Notes: generated from the letters alone by a model not told the origin. A stretch of 34,985 nucleotides of DNA from Pseudomonadota bacterium (GCA_022572885.1 JACZVC010000028.1:1-34985); one strand, 5' to 3'. Numbered from the stretch's first letter, positions 1 through 12,184 are shown. Numbers and translations are program-made.

Positions 1-212
<212 letters not shown>

Positions 213-299
213 TCTCAGCGAGGTGATCACTCCGCAACATACGTCGACGATATTCTAATCGAATTTCGGAGACTCTCTGACCTCGGCCCGTATAACTCG

Positions 300-2607
<2,308 letters not shown>

Positions 2608-2640
2608 AAACTTTGATGATGCATTGAAACGGTACCCGCC

Positions 2641-4890
2641 ATGAAAAACCAGGAACTGAATCTCGAAGGCATCGAGGAACAACCGCTAAAGGTCTTCGCC
2701 GAGCAGGCCTATCTCGATTACTCGATGTACGTCATTCTCGATCGCGCCTTGCCGAGCGTCGGTGACGGACTCAAGCCGGTGCAGCGCAGGATCATCTACG
2801 CGATGAGCGAGTTGGGTCTGTCCGCCGGGTCCAAGCACAAGAAATCGGCGCGCACGGTCGGCGATGTCATCGGCAAGTTTCACCCGCATGGCGATGCCGC
2901 CTGTTACGAGGCGATGGTTTTGATGGCGCAACCGTTTGCTTATCGCTATCCGCTGGTCGACGGGCAGGGTAACTGGGGGTCCACCGACGATCCCAAGTCT
3001 TTCGCCGCGATGCGCTATACGGAATCCCGCCTGATGCCCTATGCCAGTGTGTTGCTCAAAGAGCTGGGCCAGGGCACGGTCGACTGGCAGGCGAATTTCG
3101 ATGGCACGCTGAACGAGCCGGTCACCTTGCCGGCGCGGTTGCCCAACATATTGCTAAACGGCGCCACCGGTATTGCGGTGGGCATGTCGACCGATATACC
3201 GCCGCATAATCTGAATGAAGTGGCCACTGCCTGCATACGATTGCTCGAAGAACCGAAAACCACCCTCGCCCAGTTGCTGGAACACATCAAGGGACCCGAT
3301 TTTCCAACCGCCGGTGAAATCGTCAGCCCGCCCGAAGACATCCGAAAAATCTACGAAACCGGCAACGGCACGCTGCGACTGCGCGCGCGCTACGAAGTGG
3401 AAAACGGCGAAATTATTATCCACGAATTACCGTGGCAGGTTTCCGGCAACAAGATCCTGGAACAGATCGCCAGCCAGATGCGGGCCAGGAAATTACCGCT
3501 GGTCGATGACTTGCGCGATGAATCGGATCATGAAACTCCGGTTCGCCTGGTCATTTCGCCGCGTTCAAACCGGGTTAATGTGGATGAACTGATGTCGCAT
3601 CTGTTCGCGACCACCGATCTTGAACGTACGGTGCGCGCCAATCTCAACCTGATTGCGCTGAACGGGAAACCCCGTGTTTTCGATCTCAGGGAACTGCTCA
3701 GCGAGTGGCTCAAATATCGCCTGGAGACGGTGACCCGGCGTCTTCGTTTCCGCCTGGAGAAAGTCGAGCAACGCATGCACCAGCTCGCCGGGCTGTTGAT
3801 CGCGTACCTGAACATAGACGAAGTGATTGCGATTATCCGCAGCGAAGACCAGCCCAAACCGAAATTGATGAAGCGCTTCAAGCTATCGGACGAGCAAGCC
3901 GAATCGGTACTCAATTTGCGCTTGAGAAACCTGGCCAAACTCGAGGAAATCAGGATTCGGGCCGAGCAGGAAGAGCTGGCCGCAGAGCGCAAGACGCTGG
4001 AGCAGATGCTGGGCAGCAAGGCGCGGTTGCGCAAACTGATCATTAGCGAAATCAAGGAAGACGCCGAGAAATACGGCGACGCGCGGCGCACCGTGTTGCA
4101 GGAAAAGGCGGCAGCCCAGGCGCTCGACGAGACTGCGCTGGTGCCCAGCGAACCGGTTACCCTGGTGTTGTCGCGACGCGGTTGGGCGCGGGCGGCCAAG
4201 GGTCATGAAATCGATCCGCTGTCATTGAACTTCAAATCGGGCGATGCCTTCCAGGCCGCGGCAACGGGCCGCAGCAACCAGCTGGCGATTTTCCTCGACA
4301 GCACGGGCCGCGCCTACAGCCTGCCGACACATACGCTGCCATCGGCGCGCAGCCTCGGCGAACCGCTGTCCGGGCGGCTGAAACCGCCGGATGGCGCGGT
4401 TTTTGCCGGCGTCATGATGGGCGAGGCCGATGACAAATGGCTGCTGGCCTCCACGGCCGGCTATGGGTTTATCGTGCGCACCGGCGACCTGCAAAGCCGC
4501 AACAAGGCGGGCAAGGCGGCGCTCAAAGTGCCACCCGGCGCCGGCGTGGTCGTGCCGGCAAAAGTGGCCGGCGATGCGCAAGAATTGTGGGTGGTGGCGG
4601 CGACGAACGCCGGTCACCTGCTGAGCTTCCCGCTCGAAGAGTTACCCGAGATGGCGAAGGGCAAGGGCAACAAGATCATCGGCATTCCGAAAAAGCTGCT
4701 CGCCAGCGGCGAGGAAATGCTGATTGCGGTCGCGGTCATCGGGCCGCGGCAAAAGCTGACGATATTGTGCGGCCAGCGCCACATGACCCTGGGCTACCAT
4801 GAAATGGATCGCTACGAGGGTTCCCGCGGCCTCCGTGGCGCGCTGCTGCCACGCGGCTGGCGCAAGGTGAGTGGTTTGCGAACGGAATAA
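2641..4890 (+). CDS. parC: DNA topoisomerase IV subunit A (ParC)
   Basis: The product has 749 residues (E. coli ParC 752). The breakage-reunion domain contains [25 protein letters not shown], the helix [12 protein letters not shown] and FAAMRYTES, whose tyrosine attacks DNA. A long coiled-coil tower follows at about 360-480, then the C-terminal beta-pinwheel that binds DNA and tunes substrate preference. The family residue matching E. coli Ser80, a known quinolone contact, is alanine here (Ala86), while the acidic partner (Glu90) is kept. The start is the ATG after a GGTACCCGCC leader; no strong ribosome site is visible, in line with coupling to parE. The assignment as ParC rather than GyrA rests on its pairing with parE and its length. 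Confidence 0.97.
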   Translation: MKNQELNLEGIEEQPLKVFAEQAYLDYSMYVILDRALPSVGDGLKPVQRRIIYAMSELGLSAGSKHKKSARTVGDVIGKFHPHGDAACYEAMVLMAQPFAYRYPLVDGQGNWGSTDDPKSFAAMRYTESRLMPYASVLLKELGQGTVDWQANFDGTLNEPVTLPARLPNILLNGATGIAVGMSTDIPPHNLNEVATACIRLLEEPKTTLAQLLEHIKGPDFPTAGEIVSPPEDIRKIYETGNGTLRLRARYEVENGEIIIHELPWQVSGNKILEQIASQMRARKLPLVDDLRDESDHETPVRLVISPRSNRVNVDELMSHLFATTDLERTVRANLNLIALNGKPRVFDLRELLSEWLKYRLETVTRRLRFRLEKVEQRMHQLAGLLIAYLNIDEVIAIIRSEDQPKPKLMKRFKLSDEQAESVLNLRLRNLAKLEEIRIRAEQEELAAERKTLEQMLGSKARLRKLIISEIKEDAEKYGDARRTVLQEKAAAQALDETALVPSEPVTLVLSRRGWARAAKGHEIDPLSLNFKSGDAFQAAATGRSNQLAIFLDSTGRAYSLPTHTLPSARSLGEPLSGRLKPPDGAVFAGVMMGEADDKWLLASTAGYGFIVRTGDLQSRNKAGKAALKVPPGAGVVVPAKVAGDAQELWVVAATNAGHLLSFPLEELPEMAKGKGNKIIGIPKKLLASGEEMLIAVAVIGPRQKLTILCGQRHMTLGYHEMDRYEGSRGLRGALLPRGWRKVSGLRTE

Positions 4891-4969
4891 AACGCGACCG
4901 AATGGGTCAAACAGTCTTGTAAACCGGGTAGCGACCCGCATTAATCGTCGGCATACGGAGAGAACCCAG

Positions 4970-5857
4970 ATGAAACGAATCGTGCTTTTCCTGGCGACCA
5001 ATATCGCCGTCATCCTGATCCTGAGCATCGTCATGAGATTGCTCGGCGCCGATCAGTACTTGACGCAGCAGGGCTACAACTACCAGGCGCTGCTGGTGTT
5101 CAGCGCCATATTCGGCATGGGTGGCGCGTTCATATCGCTCAGCCTGTCCAAATGGCTGGCCAAAAGGTCGACCGGCGCGCGGGTGATCGAGAGGCCTAAT
5201 GGCGAAACCGAGGCGTGGCTGCTGAGGACCGTGGAGCGCCAGGCGCGCCAGGCCGGCATCGGGATGCCCGAAGTCGCCATTTTCCCCAGCCCCCAACCCA
5301 ACGCATTCGCGACCGGCGCGAAACGGGACGCGGCGCTGGTTGCGGTCAGCGAGGGTTTGTTGCAGCAGATGAGCCGGGATGAAGTCGAAGCGGTACTCGG
5401 TCACGAGATTTCCCACATTGCCAACGGCGACATGGTGACCTTGACCCTGATTCAAGGGGTCGTGAATACTTTCGTGATATTCCTGTCGAGGATTATCGGC
5501 GGCATCGTTAACCGGGTGGTCTTCCGGTCGAATTCCAACTATGGCATCGGCTATTTCGTATCGGTCATCGTTACCCAGATCGTGCTCGGCATCCTCGCGT
5601 CGACTATCGTCATGTGGTTTTCGCGTTACCGCGAATTTCGCGCGGACATCGGCGGCGCGAAACTGGCCGGCCGGCAGAAGATGATCGGTGCGCTCGAAAG
5701 GCTGAAAAGTGCGCACGGGCCTGCCCAGTTACCCAAGGAACTCAATGCCTTTGGTATTTCCGGCGGCGGGGAAAGCGGCCTGAAACGGCTGTTCATGAGC
5801 CACCCGCCCCTGGACGAGCGGATCCGGGCGCTGCGCGAGGCCAATCTTCATTCCTGA
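4970..5857 (+). CDS. htpX: Membrane zinc metalloprotease HtpX
   Basis: The start was set at the ATG at 4970, which has GGAGAG seven bases upstream and gives 295 residues (E. coli HtpX 293). The open frame runs upstream to 4871, but that part overlaps parC and is not family-like. Two membrane segments lie near residues 4-25 and 40-58. The zinc site is HEISH at 145-149, with the third ligand in the REFRAD helix further on. Two more hydrophobic segments lie between these motifs. M48 proteases of this type face the cytoplasm from the inner membrane and degrade misfolded membrane proteins together with FtsH. The gene stands alone after parC, about 80 bases downstream; no CpxR site was recognised. 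Confidence 0.95.
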   Translation: MKRIVLFLATNIAVILILSIVMRLLGADQYLTQQGYNYQALLVFSAIFGMGGAFISLSLSKWLAKRSTGARVIERPNGETEAWLLRTVERQARQAGIGMPEVAIFPSPQPNAFATGAKRDAALVAVSEGLLQQMSRDEVEAVLGHEISHIANGDMVTLTLIQGVVNTFVIFLSRIIGGIVNRVVFRSNSNYGIGYFVSVIVTQIVLGILASTIVMWFSRYREFRADIGGAKLAGRQKMIGALERLKSAHGPAQLPKELNAFGISGGGESGLKRLFMSHPPLDERIRALREANLHS

Positions 5858-5887
5858 GCAGGACGACCGGTTTATAACCGCGTTTAT

Positions 5888-7957
5888 TTATTGCGCGTTC
5901 GGCTCGCCGGCGAGCACGACATCGGGTTCCTGCACATAAAAGCCCTGCATGTATTCGACGCCGAGTTGCCACAAAGTCGCCATGGTATTCGCATCCTGGA
6001 CTTGCTCGGCGATGGTCAGCACCCGGTGCTCATGCGCGGCGCGTACAAGATCGCGCACCTTGTCCTGCAGATCACTGTTGCCGGCAATGCCCTGCATCAG
6101 CGAGCCATCGATTTTTGCGTATCTCACCGACAGCCGTTTGAGCAACTCGGCGGAATTTCGGCCAGTGCCAAAATGCTCCAGGGCCACTTGGCAACCGAGG
6201 GAAACGAGCTGTTTGGAAAGCTTGATGCTGGGTTCGACCTGTTGCGCGACATCGGATTCGGTGATCTGAAATACCAGTTTGTCTGCCGGCACTTCCTGTT
6301 CGGCCAGTTTTTTGCCCAGCCAGTCGATCAGCGAAAGATCGACCAGCGAGTCCCTCGACAAGCGGACGAAAACCTGGTCGGGATTTTTCGTCTGACAAAA
6401 GGACAGTGCGGCGCCGATGACCCAGCGGTCTATGGGCTTCATCAGGTTGTTACGCTGGGCCGCCGGTAGAAAATCATTGGGCAATATCGCGTTGTCCTGT
6501 TCATCGAGCATGCGCACCAGCAAATCGAAAATCGCCTGTTCCTTGCCGCCGAGGGTGGCGATCGGCTGATGCAGGAGACGAAACCGGTTCTGGATCAATG
6601 CGCTCTTGATGCGTTTGACCCAGGTCGCATCGTAGGCCTGGACCCGGGTATCGGTTTCGCTGAATTCCATGACGCTGAGGCAATTGCCGCCCTTTTTCCT
6701 GCCCTTGGCGTTTGCGATCTCGGCGTTTTTCAGCATGTCGCCGGCATCGTCGGATAGCGCTTCCGGCGGGACCATGCCGACGGTAACGGTCAGCGAAATC
6801 GACCGGTCTCCAGCGGTATAGGTGTGCTCCGCCATGCGCTGGATCAGGTTGTCTACCCAGGCATCGACGTCCCGGCTGTTGCCGCGGGCCAGCAACGCGC
6901 AAAAAATATTGCCGCCAAAACGTCCGTACAAGTCGCCGGGCTGGGTCAGCTCCTTCAGCAATCCCGCCATCTGCACCAGTATGCCTTCGGTCGCCAGTGG
7001 CCCGATTTCCTGGGTGATCGAGCCGAACTGGTCGGGTTTCAGATAGATCAGCGCCCGCACACCGCTGGTCGGCTCGCGTTTCATGATGGCGGACAGGCGT
7101 TTGAGAAAGTGCATTCGCTGATACAGGCCAGTGGCCGGGTCCAGATGCAGGGCGCGTTTCAACTTTTGTTCCGGCGCCCGGTTTACATCGTGATCGGCCG
7201 CGATGGTGATGATTACGTCGCTGTTGCCGGCGCTCGCGGACTTTTCGAGTTTCAAATCCAGCGGCAGGCTGCTGCCATCGCTGATCAAGGCCGAGGCGCT
7301 GATCAGATCCAGTTGCAAGCGGCCCAGCGCACAGGCAATCAGTGCGCCTTTGAGGGTGACGTGACTGGAACGAGCGAAGAAATCCAGCAGCGGCTGGTCG
7401 AGCAGTTCCTTTGCACTGGTGCGGCCAAACTGTTCCAGCCAGGCCGGGTTTACCTTGGTAATGATGCCCTCGCGGACCACCGCGATCGCTTCCGCCGAGC
7501 TATGCAGCGCGGCGGTCAGCTGGTTCTTGTAATCGCGAACCGTCTGGCCAGCCTTGTTCAGCGCTTGTTCCAGCCGAAACGCGCGCAGTTCGCGGGTGAC
7601 CACCGCCACCAGCCGGCTTGGAAAATTCAGGGAAACCACGTCCTGGGCGCCGATTCTCATTGCGGCGGCGATCCGGTTCTCGTCGACCTCCCGGGAGCAA
7701 ACGATGACCGGAATGCGGGAGGCGAAGCGGTCCCTGATCTTGATGATCGCTTTCATCAGTTTATCGACTTCATCCTGGAAAACGACGATTAGCTCGGGGT
7801 TGATCTGGTTCAGACCGTCGCCCAGCTCGTTGACCTCTGAAATCCATGAACACTGAACCGGATGGCCGGCATTGCGGATGATCTTGTTGAGCGCTTCGAC
7901 CTGGTCCTGTTGTCCCGCGATCACTATTAGCGGAATCGCGTCGGTGTGTCTTACCAT
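5888..7957 (-). CDS. FimX-like degenerate REC-PAS-GGDEF-EAL protein
   Basis: The ATG at 7957 is preceded by AGGGAGG with five bases between, so it is preferred to a TTG six codons upstream; it gives 689 residues (FimX of P. aeruginosa 691). Domain order is a receiver-like fold at about 5-125 in which the usual phospho-Asp is not evident (IVVFQDE), a PAS-like region at about 145-260, a GGDEF domain from DPATGLYQR with RFGGNIFC in place of GG(D/E)EF, and an EAL domain with FDLLVRM in place of EALLR and EHFGTGRNS in place of DDFGTGYSS. The residues for making or cutting cyclic di-GMP are therefore largely lost, as in FimX, which binds the nucleotide and controls type IV pilus assembly at the pole. 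FimV, a polar hub for such systems, is encoded at 15324. The orthology is inferred from architecture and length. Confidence 0.75.
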   Translation of the reverse strand: MVRHTDAIPLIVIAGQQDQVEALNKIIRNAGHPVQCSWISEVNELGDGLNQINPELIVVFQDEVDKLMKAIIKIRDRFASRIPVIVCSREVDENRIAAAMRIGAQDVVSLNFPSRLVAVVTRELRAFRLEQALNKAGQTVRDYKNQLTAALHSSAEAIAVVREGIITKVNPAWLEQFGRTSAKELLDQPLLDFFARSSHVTLKGALIACALGRLQLDLISASALISDGSSLPLDLKLEKSASAGNSDVIITIAADHDVNRAPEQKLKRALHLDPATGLYQRMHFLKRLSAIMKREPTSGVRALIYLKPDQFGSITQEIGPLATEGILVQMAGLLKELTQPGDLYGRFGGNIFCALLARGNSRDVDAWVDNLIQRMAEHTYTAGDRSISLTVTVGMVPPEALSDDAGDMLKNAEIANAKGRKKGGNCLSVMEFSETDTRVQAYDATWVKRIKSALIQNRFRLLHQPIATLGGKEQAIFDLLVRMLDEQDNAILPNDFLPAAQRNNLMKPIDRWVIGAALSFCQTKNPDQVFVRLSRDSLVDLSLIDWLGKKLAEQEVPADKLVFQITESDVAQQVEPSIKLSKQLVSLGCQVALEHFGTGRNSAELLKRLSVRYAKIDGSLMQGIAGNSDLQDKVRDLVRAAHEHRVLTIAEQVQDANTMATLWQLGVEYMQGFYVQEPDVVLAGEPNAQ

Positions 7958-8007
7958 AGCAGCCTCCCTGCGCAACGGTACCCTGATTTTTTTTCTTATG
8001 GCTCGCT

Positions 8008-8041
8008 ACTATAGCCGATAACGCATTGAAAAATTGCGTTT
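8008..8041. promoter_or_regulatory. Divergent intergenic hairpin and possible -10 for the FimX-like gene
   Basis: On the minus strand TATAGT (8013-8008) is a fair -10 sequence about 50 bases before the FimX-like start, with no convincing -35. Just upstream lies a hairpin with arms AACGCA (8020-8025) and TGCGTT (8035-8040), followed by a T-run on the plus strand. It looks like an intrinsic terminator facing right, yet no plus-strand gene ends here. It may instead act on the divergent transcripts. Confidence 0.3.
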
Positions 8042-8084
8042 TTTGCACACCGGCAGCGCCCGGCCCGAGCTCCAGCCAGGCATC

Positions 8085-8113
8085 TTATCTGGCTATGGCT
8101 GAACGGGTATCAT
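8085..8113 (+). promoter_or_regulatory. Candidate sigma-70 promoter of efp
   Basis: TTATCT (8085-8090) and TATCAT (8108-8113) are separated by exactly 17 bases and lie 24 bases before the efp start codon. Both hexamers depart from consensus, so the call is moderate to weak. No other hexamer pair in this gap is better. Confidence 0.4.
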
Positions 8114-8136
8114 CTCCATTTAAGACAGGAAAACCG

Positions 8137-8703
8137 ATGGCGAGTTACAGCACCAACGAATTTCGATCGGGACTCAAGATCATCATCGATCAAGATCCTT
8201 GTGTGATCGTCGAAAACGAGTTTGTAAAGCCGGGCAAGGGGCAGGCATTTAACCGGGTCAGGATAAAAAACCTGAAAACCGGGCGGGTCGTTGACAAGAC
8301 CTATAAATCGGGCGAATCGGTCGAGGCGGCCGATATCATCGAAACCGAGATGCAATATCTTTACGCCGATGCCGAGTTCTGGCATTTCATGGAGCCCGAT
8401 ACCTACGAACAGCACGTGGCCGACGCCACCGCAGTCGGCGATTCGAAAAAGTGGCTCAAGGATGGAGACCTCTGCCTGGTCACCTTGTGGAACAACACAC
8501 CGCTGATCGTCGCGCCGCCCAATTTCGTGCAGTTGAAAATCGTCGAAACGGACCCCGGGTTGCGCGGCGATACGGCGCAGGGCGGGATCAAGCCCGCCCG
8601 CCTGGAAACCGGCGCAGTGGTCAAGGTCCCGTTGTTCCTGGAAGAGGGCGAGACGGTCAAGGTGGACACGCGCAGCGGTGAATACGTGTCCAGGGTCAAA
8701 TAA
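8137..8703 (+). CDS. efp: Translation elongation factor P (EF-P)
   Basis: The start is the ATG at 8137, with AGGA nine to six bases before it, giving 188 residues as in E. coli. The acceptor loop reads VKPGKGQAF, with Lys34 at the position that EpmA beta-lysylates. The C-terminal OB domain ends with the family signature [10 protein letters not shown] and [16 protein letters not shown] binds between the P and E sites of the ribosome and rescues stalling at polyproline stretches. The modifying ligase gene epmA is 0.5 kb away on the opposite strand, so target and modifier are linked. The efp stop directly abuts the stop of the convergent msrC gene, with no base between. The lysine mutase gene epmB is not in the window. 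Confidence 0.97.
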   Translation: MASYSTNEFRSGLKIIIDQDPCVIVENEFVKPGKGQAFNRVRIKNLKTGRVVDKTYKSGESVEAADIIETEMQYLYADAEFWHFMEPDTYEQHVADATAVGDSKKWLKDGDLCLVTLWNNTPLIVAPPNFVQLKIVETDPGLRGDTAQGGIKPARLETGAVVKVPLFLEEGETVKVDTRSGEYVSRVK

Positions 8704-9174
8704 TCAGCAAAGCTGCTCGCTGTTGTTGAGATACAGATCGGCCACGGTCTCCAGGCCTTGCTGATCGATCGGGTCGAAACGCGCCAACCGCGGGCTGTCT
8801 ATATCCAGCACGCCCAGCAAGGTACCGTCTTTGAGCAGCGGAACCACGATCTCCGATCGGGAGGCGCCATCGCAGGCGATATGGCCGGCAAACTCGTCGA
8901 CATTGTCGACGATCAGGGTCTGCCGGTTTTCACCGGCGGTGCCGCACACCCCCTGGCCAAGCCCGATGCGCACGCAGGCCGGTTGGCCCTGGAACGGACC
9001 GAGGACCAGCTCCGTGCCCTTGAGAAAATAAAAACCGACCCAGTTGACCTCATCGAGCTCCATGAACAGCAGCGCGGCCAGGTTGGCGGCATTGGCGATC
9101 GGGTCGTTCTCGCCGCTGAGCAAGCCTGCGGCCTGCGCGTGAATGCGCGCGTACAGTTTCTCCTTGTCGCTCAT
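8704..9174 (-). CDS. msrC: Free methionine-(R)-sulfoxide reductase (GAF type)
   Basis: This 156-residue protein is a single GAF domain with the fRMsr signature GPFQGQPACVRI, GQGVCGTA and GHIACDGASRSEIVVP. The three cysteines fall at 67, 77 and 101, the same spacing as the E. coli enzyme (84, 94, 118), so the catalytic and resolving residues are all present. It reduces free methionine-(R)-sulfoxide using thioredoxin. The ATG at 9174 has AAGGTG a few bases upstream. It is the last gene of the minus-strand run SCO-PCu(A)C-psd-epmA-msrC, 12 bases after epmA. A regulatory GAF protein is the less likely alternative given the cysteines. Confidence 0.9.
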   Translation of the reverse strand: MSDKEKLYARIHAQAAGLLSGENDPIANAANLAALLFMELDEVNWVGFYFLKGTELVLGPFQGQPACVRIGLGQGVCGTAGENRQTLIVDNVDEFAGHIACDGASRSEIVVPLLKDGTLLGVLDIDSPRLARFDPIDQQGLETVADLYLNNSEQLC

Positions 9175-9186
9175 GGCTGCACCTTA

Positions 9187-10149
9187 CTATGCCCGGGCAG
9201 TATTGAAAGCCATCACCTCGGCGATATCGTTGCTGCCGGCTGCCAGCATGACCACCCGGTCAAAACCCAGGGCGACGCCGGAACAAGCCGGTAGCCCCTG
9301 TGCCAACGCGGCGATCAAGCGCTGGTCGATGGCGATCGCGGGTCTGCCGGCCCGCTCGCGCAGCTCGGCGTCATGGGCAAAACGTTGTCGCTGTTCGACC
9401 GGGTCCACCAGTTCCTGAAAACCGTTGGCCAGTTCCATGCCCTGGCAGAAGACTTCGAAGCGTTCCGCCTTGCCCGGGTCGTCCGGGCACAACCGGGCCA
9501 GCGCCGCCTGTTCCGCCGGGTAGTTATAGATCACTGTCGGCTTTTCGTGACCCAGCCGGGGGACCACCAGCGTGGAAAAAACGAAATCCTGCAACGCGGT
9601 CCCGCTTGCCCGATCGGGGATGGCCACCCCCTGCTTATCGAGTGCCGCCAGCCACTTCTGCTCCGCGGGATCGTCCGCGCCTGTCCCGGCAAAGCGCTCG
9701 AGCGCTTCCGCGTATTCGAGAAACTCCGGTTCGGCCAGACCGGGCTGGTCGAGCAAGGCGGCCAGCAGCTCGCAGACTTCGCTGGCCAGATCCAGGTAAG
9801 TCATCGCCAGGCGGTACCACTCGATCATCGTAAATTCGGGGTTGTGCCGGCGGCCGGCTTCGCCGTCGCGGAACACCCGGCAGACCTGGAAAATGTCGCC
9901 GCTGCCGGCAGCCAGCAGCCTTTTCATGTGGTATTCGGGCGAGGTTTGCAGGTAAAAATCAGTCTCCTGGCCCGCCAGGCGAGTGACCAGGCTATCGATG
10001 TGCAGGTCGCTAACCGTGTGGGCGCCGATGACCGGCGTCTCGACCTCCAGCAGCGAACGGGCGGCGAAAAAAGCCCTGGCCCGGGCCAGCATCGCGGCGC
10101 GCAGCCTGAGTGTTTTATTGCCGCTGCCGGGTCGCCAGTCCGCGTCCAT
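9187..10149 (-). CDS. epmA: EF-P lysine ligase EpmA (GenX/PoxA)
   Basis: The 320-residue product is a class II aminoacyl-tRNA-synthetase-like catalytic core without an anticodon-binding domain, the hallmark of EpmA. Motif 2 reads VFRDGEAGRRHNPEFTMIEWYR in the sequence around residue 90-112, and motif 3 reads SGVALGFDRVVMLAAG near the C-terminus. It activates (R)-beta-lysine as an adenylate and attaches it to EF-P Lys34. A true lysyl-tRNA synthetase would be about 500 residues with an N-terminal OB fold, which is absent. The start ATG shares one base with the psd stop (TGATG), indicating translational coupling. The target efp lies close by on the other strand. Confidence 0.95.
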   Translation of the reverse strand: MDADWRPGSGNKTLRLRAAMLARARAFFAARSLLEVETPVIGAHTVSDLHIDSLVTRLAGQETDFYLQTSPEYHMKRLLAAGSGDIFQVCRVFRDGEAGRRHNPEFTMIEWYRLAMTYLDLASEVCELLAALLDQPGLAEPEFLEYAEALERFAGTGADDPAEQKWLAALDKQGVAIPDRASGTALQDFVFSTLVVPRLGHEKPTVIYNYPAEQAALARLCPDDPGKAERFEVFCQGMELANGFQELVDPVEQRQRFAHDAELRERAGRPAIAIDQRLIAALAQGLPACSGVALGFDRVVMLAAGSNDIAEVMAFNTARA

Positions 10150-11030
10150 CAGTCGACCCCTGGCCTTGCTTGCGCGCTGGCAAGCGCCAGGGTCTGTCCG
10201 AGTTCGACGGCCTGGCCGGGCGCCATTGCCGGGTCCAGGCGGACCGCGTCCCGGGCAAACAAGACGATCACGGTAGAGCCCATGTTGAACCGGCCCATTT
10301 CAGCGCCCCTCGCCAGGCGTACTCGCTCATCGTCATAACGTCGGTAATCGATGCGGCGCTCCTTGCGTGGGGTAACATCGCCCGCCCAGACGGTCGCCAT
10401 CGAACCGACGTTGAACGCGCCCACCAGTATTTGCACAAGCCGTCCGACGGCGGTCGCAAATTCGCAGACGATGCGCTCGTTGCGGGCGAACAGGCCGTCG
10501 ACGCCGCTAACCGTCGACGGGTTGACGCTGAAAAATTTTCCGGGGAGATAGCGCATCGATAACAACGTGCCGTCTATCGGCATATGCACCCGGTGATAGT
10601 TGCACGGCGCGAGATAAACGGTCGCGAAACTGCCGCCATCGAAAACCGCGGCCAGTTCCGCGTCGCCGAGCAACGCCGCCAGGGTGTACGACCTGCCTTT
10701 GGCTTGCAACACACGCTGGCCATCGATCTGCCCGGCCTGGCTGACGGTGCCATCCACCGGGCACAGGATTCTTGCGGCGGGACCGCCGAGGGATCGAACG
10801 CCGGGTCTCAGTTCGCGGGTGAAAAATTCATTGAAACTCGCGTAGTCGCTGATCTTTGGTTTCAGCGCCTCGTCCATGCGGATCGGATAGAGGCGGCAGA
10901 ATGCGCGGATGCACAGGTTTTTGAACCAGCGCAGGCGAAGCCGCGTCAGCCGGAAAACCAGGCTGGAGATCAGCCGTTTTGGCAGCAGGTACTGCACGAC
11001 CACAAAAACCGAGAAGCCGGCTTTGTTCAT
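10149..11030 (-). CDS. psd: Phosphatidylserine decarboxylase proenzyme
   Basis: The start is set at the ATG at 11030, which overlaps the preceding stop as ATGA; the open frame extends further upstream but only as a shadow of the previous gene. The 293-residue protein has the family region FNEFFTRELRPG and the self-cleavage site FNMGSTVIVLF near the C-terminus. There the serine of GST becomes the pyruvoyl cofactor and splits the chain into beta and alpha subunits. The first base of the motif is Met rather than the common Leu (LGST). The enzyme forms phosphatidylethanolamine at the inner membrane. The catalytic His/Asp region (NYHRVHMPIDG) is also visible. The length is slightly below that of E. 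coli (322). Confidence 0.95.
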   Translation of the reverse strand: MNKAGFSVFVVVQYLLPKRLISSLVFRLTRLRLRWFKNLCIRAFCRLYPIRMDEALKPKISDYASFNEFFTRELRPGVRSLGGPAARILCPVDGTVSQAGQIDGQRVLQAKGRSYTLAALLGDAELAAVFDGGSFATVYLAPCNYHRVHMPIDGTLLSMRYLPGKFFSVNPSTVSGVDGLFARNERIVCEFATAVGRLVQILVGAFNVGSMATVWAGDVTPRKERRIDYRRYDDERVRLARGAEMGRFNMGSTVIVLFARDAVRLDPAMAPGQAVELGQTLALASAQARPGVD

Positions 11031-11506
11031 TGCCCGGCTTTGACCGGAACGCGAAGCGCCAGGTCCGGCTGATCGGCAAAATGCAATACCAGGCGCACGG
11101 AATCCCCGGCCACCAGGTTTGCTTGCGGGTCGATCAGCATCAAGTGCGTTCCGCCCGGGCGCAACGATTCCGCCTGGCCCGGTCCAATCGCCAGTTCGCC
11201 GATCATTCTCATCCTGGCCACGCCGTCGTGCATGGTGGTGCGGTGGATTTGGACCATGGCAAACGAATCGCTGCTGACGCCGGTCAGCGTGATCGCGGTG
11301 GACAGGTTGTTGTTGATCACCAGGTAGGCGGCAAGGCGTTGCGCGCCCGGCGGCGCTTCGCGGATCCACGCAGCGCTGGCGGTAATGGCGCCCGGTCGCA
11401 CGCAGGCAACCAGCAACGGCAGAAGAAAAAATAATGTAGCCGCGGTGCGCAAACGCCGGCAGCAGCGGAAACTATGTGTGGCCGGTGATAATGAGATAGT
11501 CGTCAA
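11027..11506 (-). CDS. PCu(A)C-type periplasmic copper chaperone
   Basis: The C-terminal domain carries the copper site: His in VQIHRTTM, Met in MRM about ten residues on, and GGTHLMLID providing the second His/Met pair. This is the H(M)X10MX21HXM pattern of PCu(A)C proteins, which carry Cu(I) to cytochrome oxidase or to SCO. The N-terminus has a hydrophobic segment ending in LLVAC, a likely lipobox, so a lipoprotein is probable. The start is uncertain: the coordinates use a TTG at 11506 that overlaps the SCO gene by 35 bases, and another TTG lies 18 codons later, nearer the signal sequence. It lies directly behind a SCO gene, a common pairing in copper delivery. Confidence 0.85.
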   Translation of the reverse strand: MTTISLSPATHSFRCCRRLRTAATLFFLLPLLVACVRPGAITASAAWIREAPPGAQRLAAYLVINNNLSTAITLTGVSSDSFAMVQIHRTTMHDGVARMRMIGELAIGPGQAESLRPGGTHLMLIDPQANLVAGDSVRLVLHFADQPDLALRVPVKAGQ

Positions 11507-12125
11507 TGATTTGTTCCGTGATATGCGGTGCGCTGAAAATTCCGCTCAGCCGCCCATCGGGGTCGATCAGGAAAAGCGTCGTGGAATGATCGACCGTATA
11601 ATTTTGTAGTTGGTCTTCCTGACCGGCCCCAGTCTGCTTTATGGGTGAGTAATTGACCGCTACACCCAGCTCGCGGGTCAGATTCTGGATACGGGCGAAC
11701 TCACCGGTGAGGCCAATGAAATCAGGATTGAAATACGGCACGTAGGCGGCAAGCTTGTCCACGCTGTCGCGCATCGGGTCCACTGAAACGAAAATTACCC
11801 GCGGCGGGCGCTTGCCCTGGTCGGCGATTCCGCCGACGACGCGATTCAAAGTGGCCAGCGTCGTCGGGCAGACATCCGGGCAATTGGCAAAGCCGAAAAA
11901 CAGAATACTCCAGTTGCCGGCGAGATTTTCCTTGCTAAAGGCTTGTCCGGAATGGCTCAAAAGTTCAAACTCCGGCAGCGGTCTGGGCGCGCGCAACCAG
12001 GTGGCGTTGATCGGTTCGAGCGCGGCCTGTTCAGCCGGTATCAGGAAACGGGCGACGACGACACCACCGGCCAGTGCGGCGACGGCCAGCAATACGATCC
12101 ATGGAGATTTTGCAGCAACAGGCAT
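11472..12125 (-). CDS. SCO1/SenC family copper-binding protein
   Basis: The 217-residue protein starts with an uncleaved or signal-anchor segment (about 8-28) and then has a thioredoxin fold. The metal ligands are C82 and C86 in the CPDVC motif and H180 in YTVDHSTT, the classical SCO set. SCO proteins insert copper into the CuA site of cytochrome c oxidase or act as thiol reductants for it. The next gene on the strand is a PCu(A)C chaperone, which in known systems hands copper to SCO or to subunit II. No oxidase genes are in the window, and the run continues into psd and epmA, so the operon mixes unrelated tasks. It begins about 60 bases from the divergent prmB. Confidence 0.93.
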   Translation of the reverse strand: MPVAAKSPWIVLLAVAALAGGVVVARFLIPAEQAALEPINATWLRAPRPLPEFELLSHSGQAFSKENLAGNWSILFFGFANCPDVCPTTLATLNRVVGGIADQGKRPPRVIFVSVDPMRDSVDKLAAYVPYFNPDFIGLTGEFARIQNLTRELGVAVNYSPIKQTGAGQEDQLQNYTVDHSTTLFLIDPDGRLSGIFSAPHITEQIIDDYLIITGHT

Positions 12126-12184
12126 GGCCGCGCATTATCACACAGCGGCAAGTTTTCGGCATCGGGAAAAACACAAAGCAGCAG

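Noticed and set aside
213-299. In-frame KatG-DUF3501 fusion protein
   Set aside because: A TGA at 210-212 ends KatG with its normal C-terminus, so no fusion is made without readthrough.
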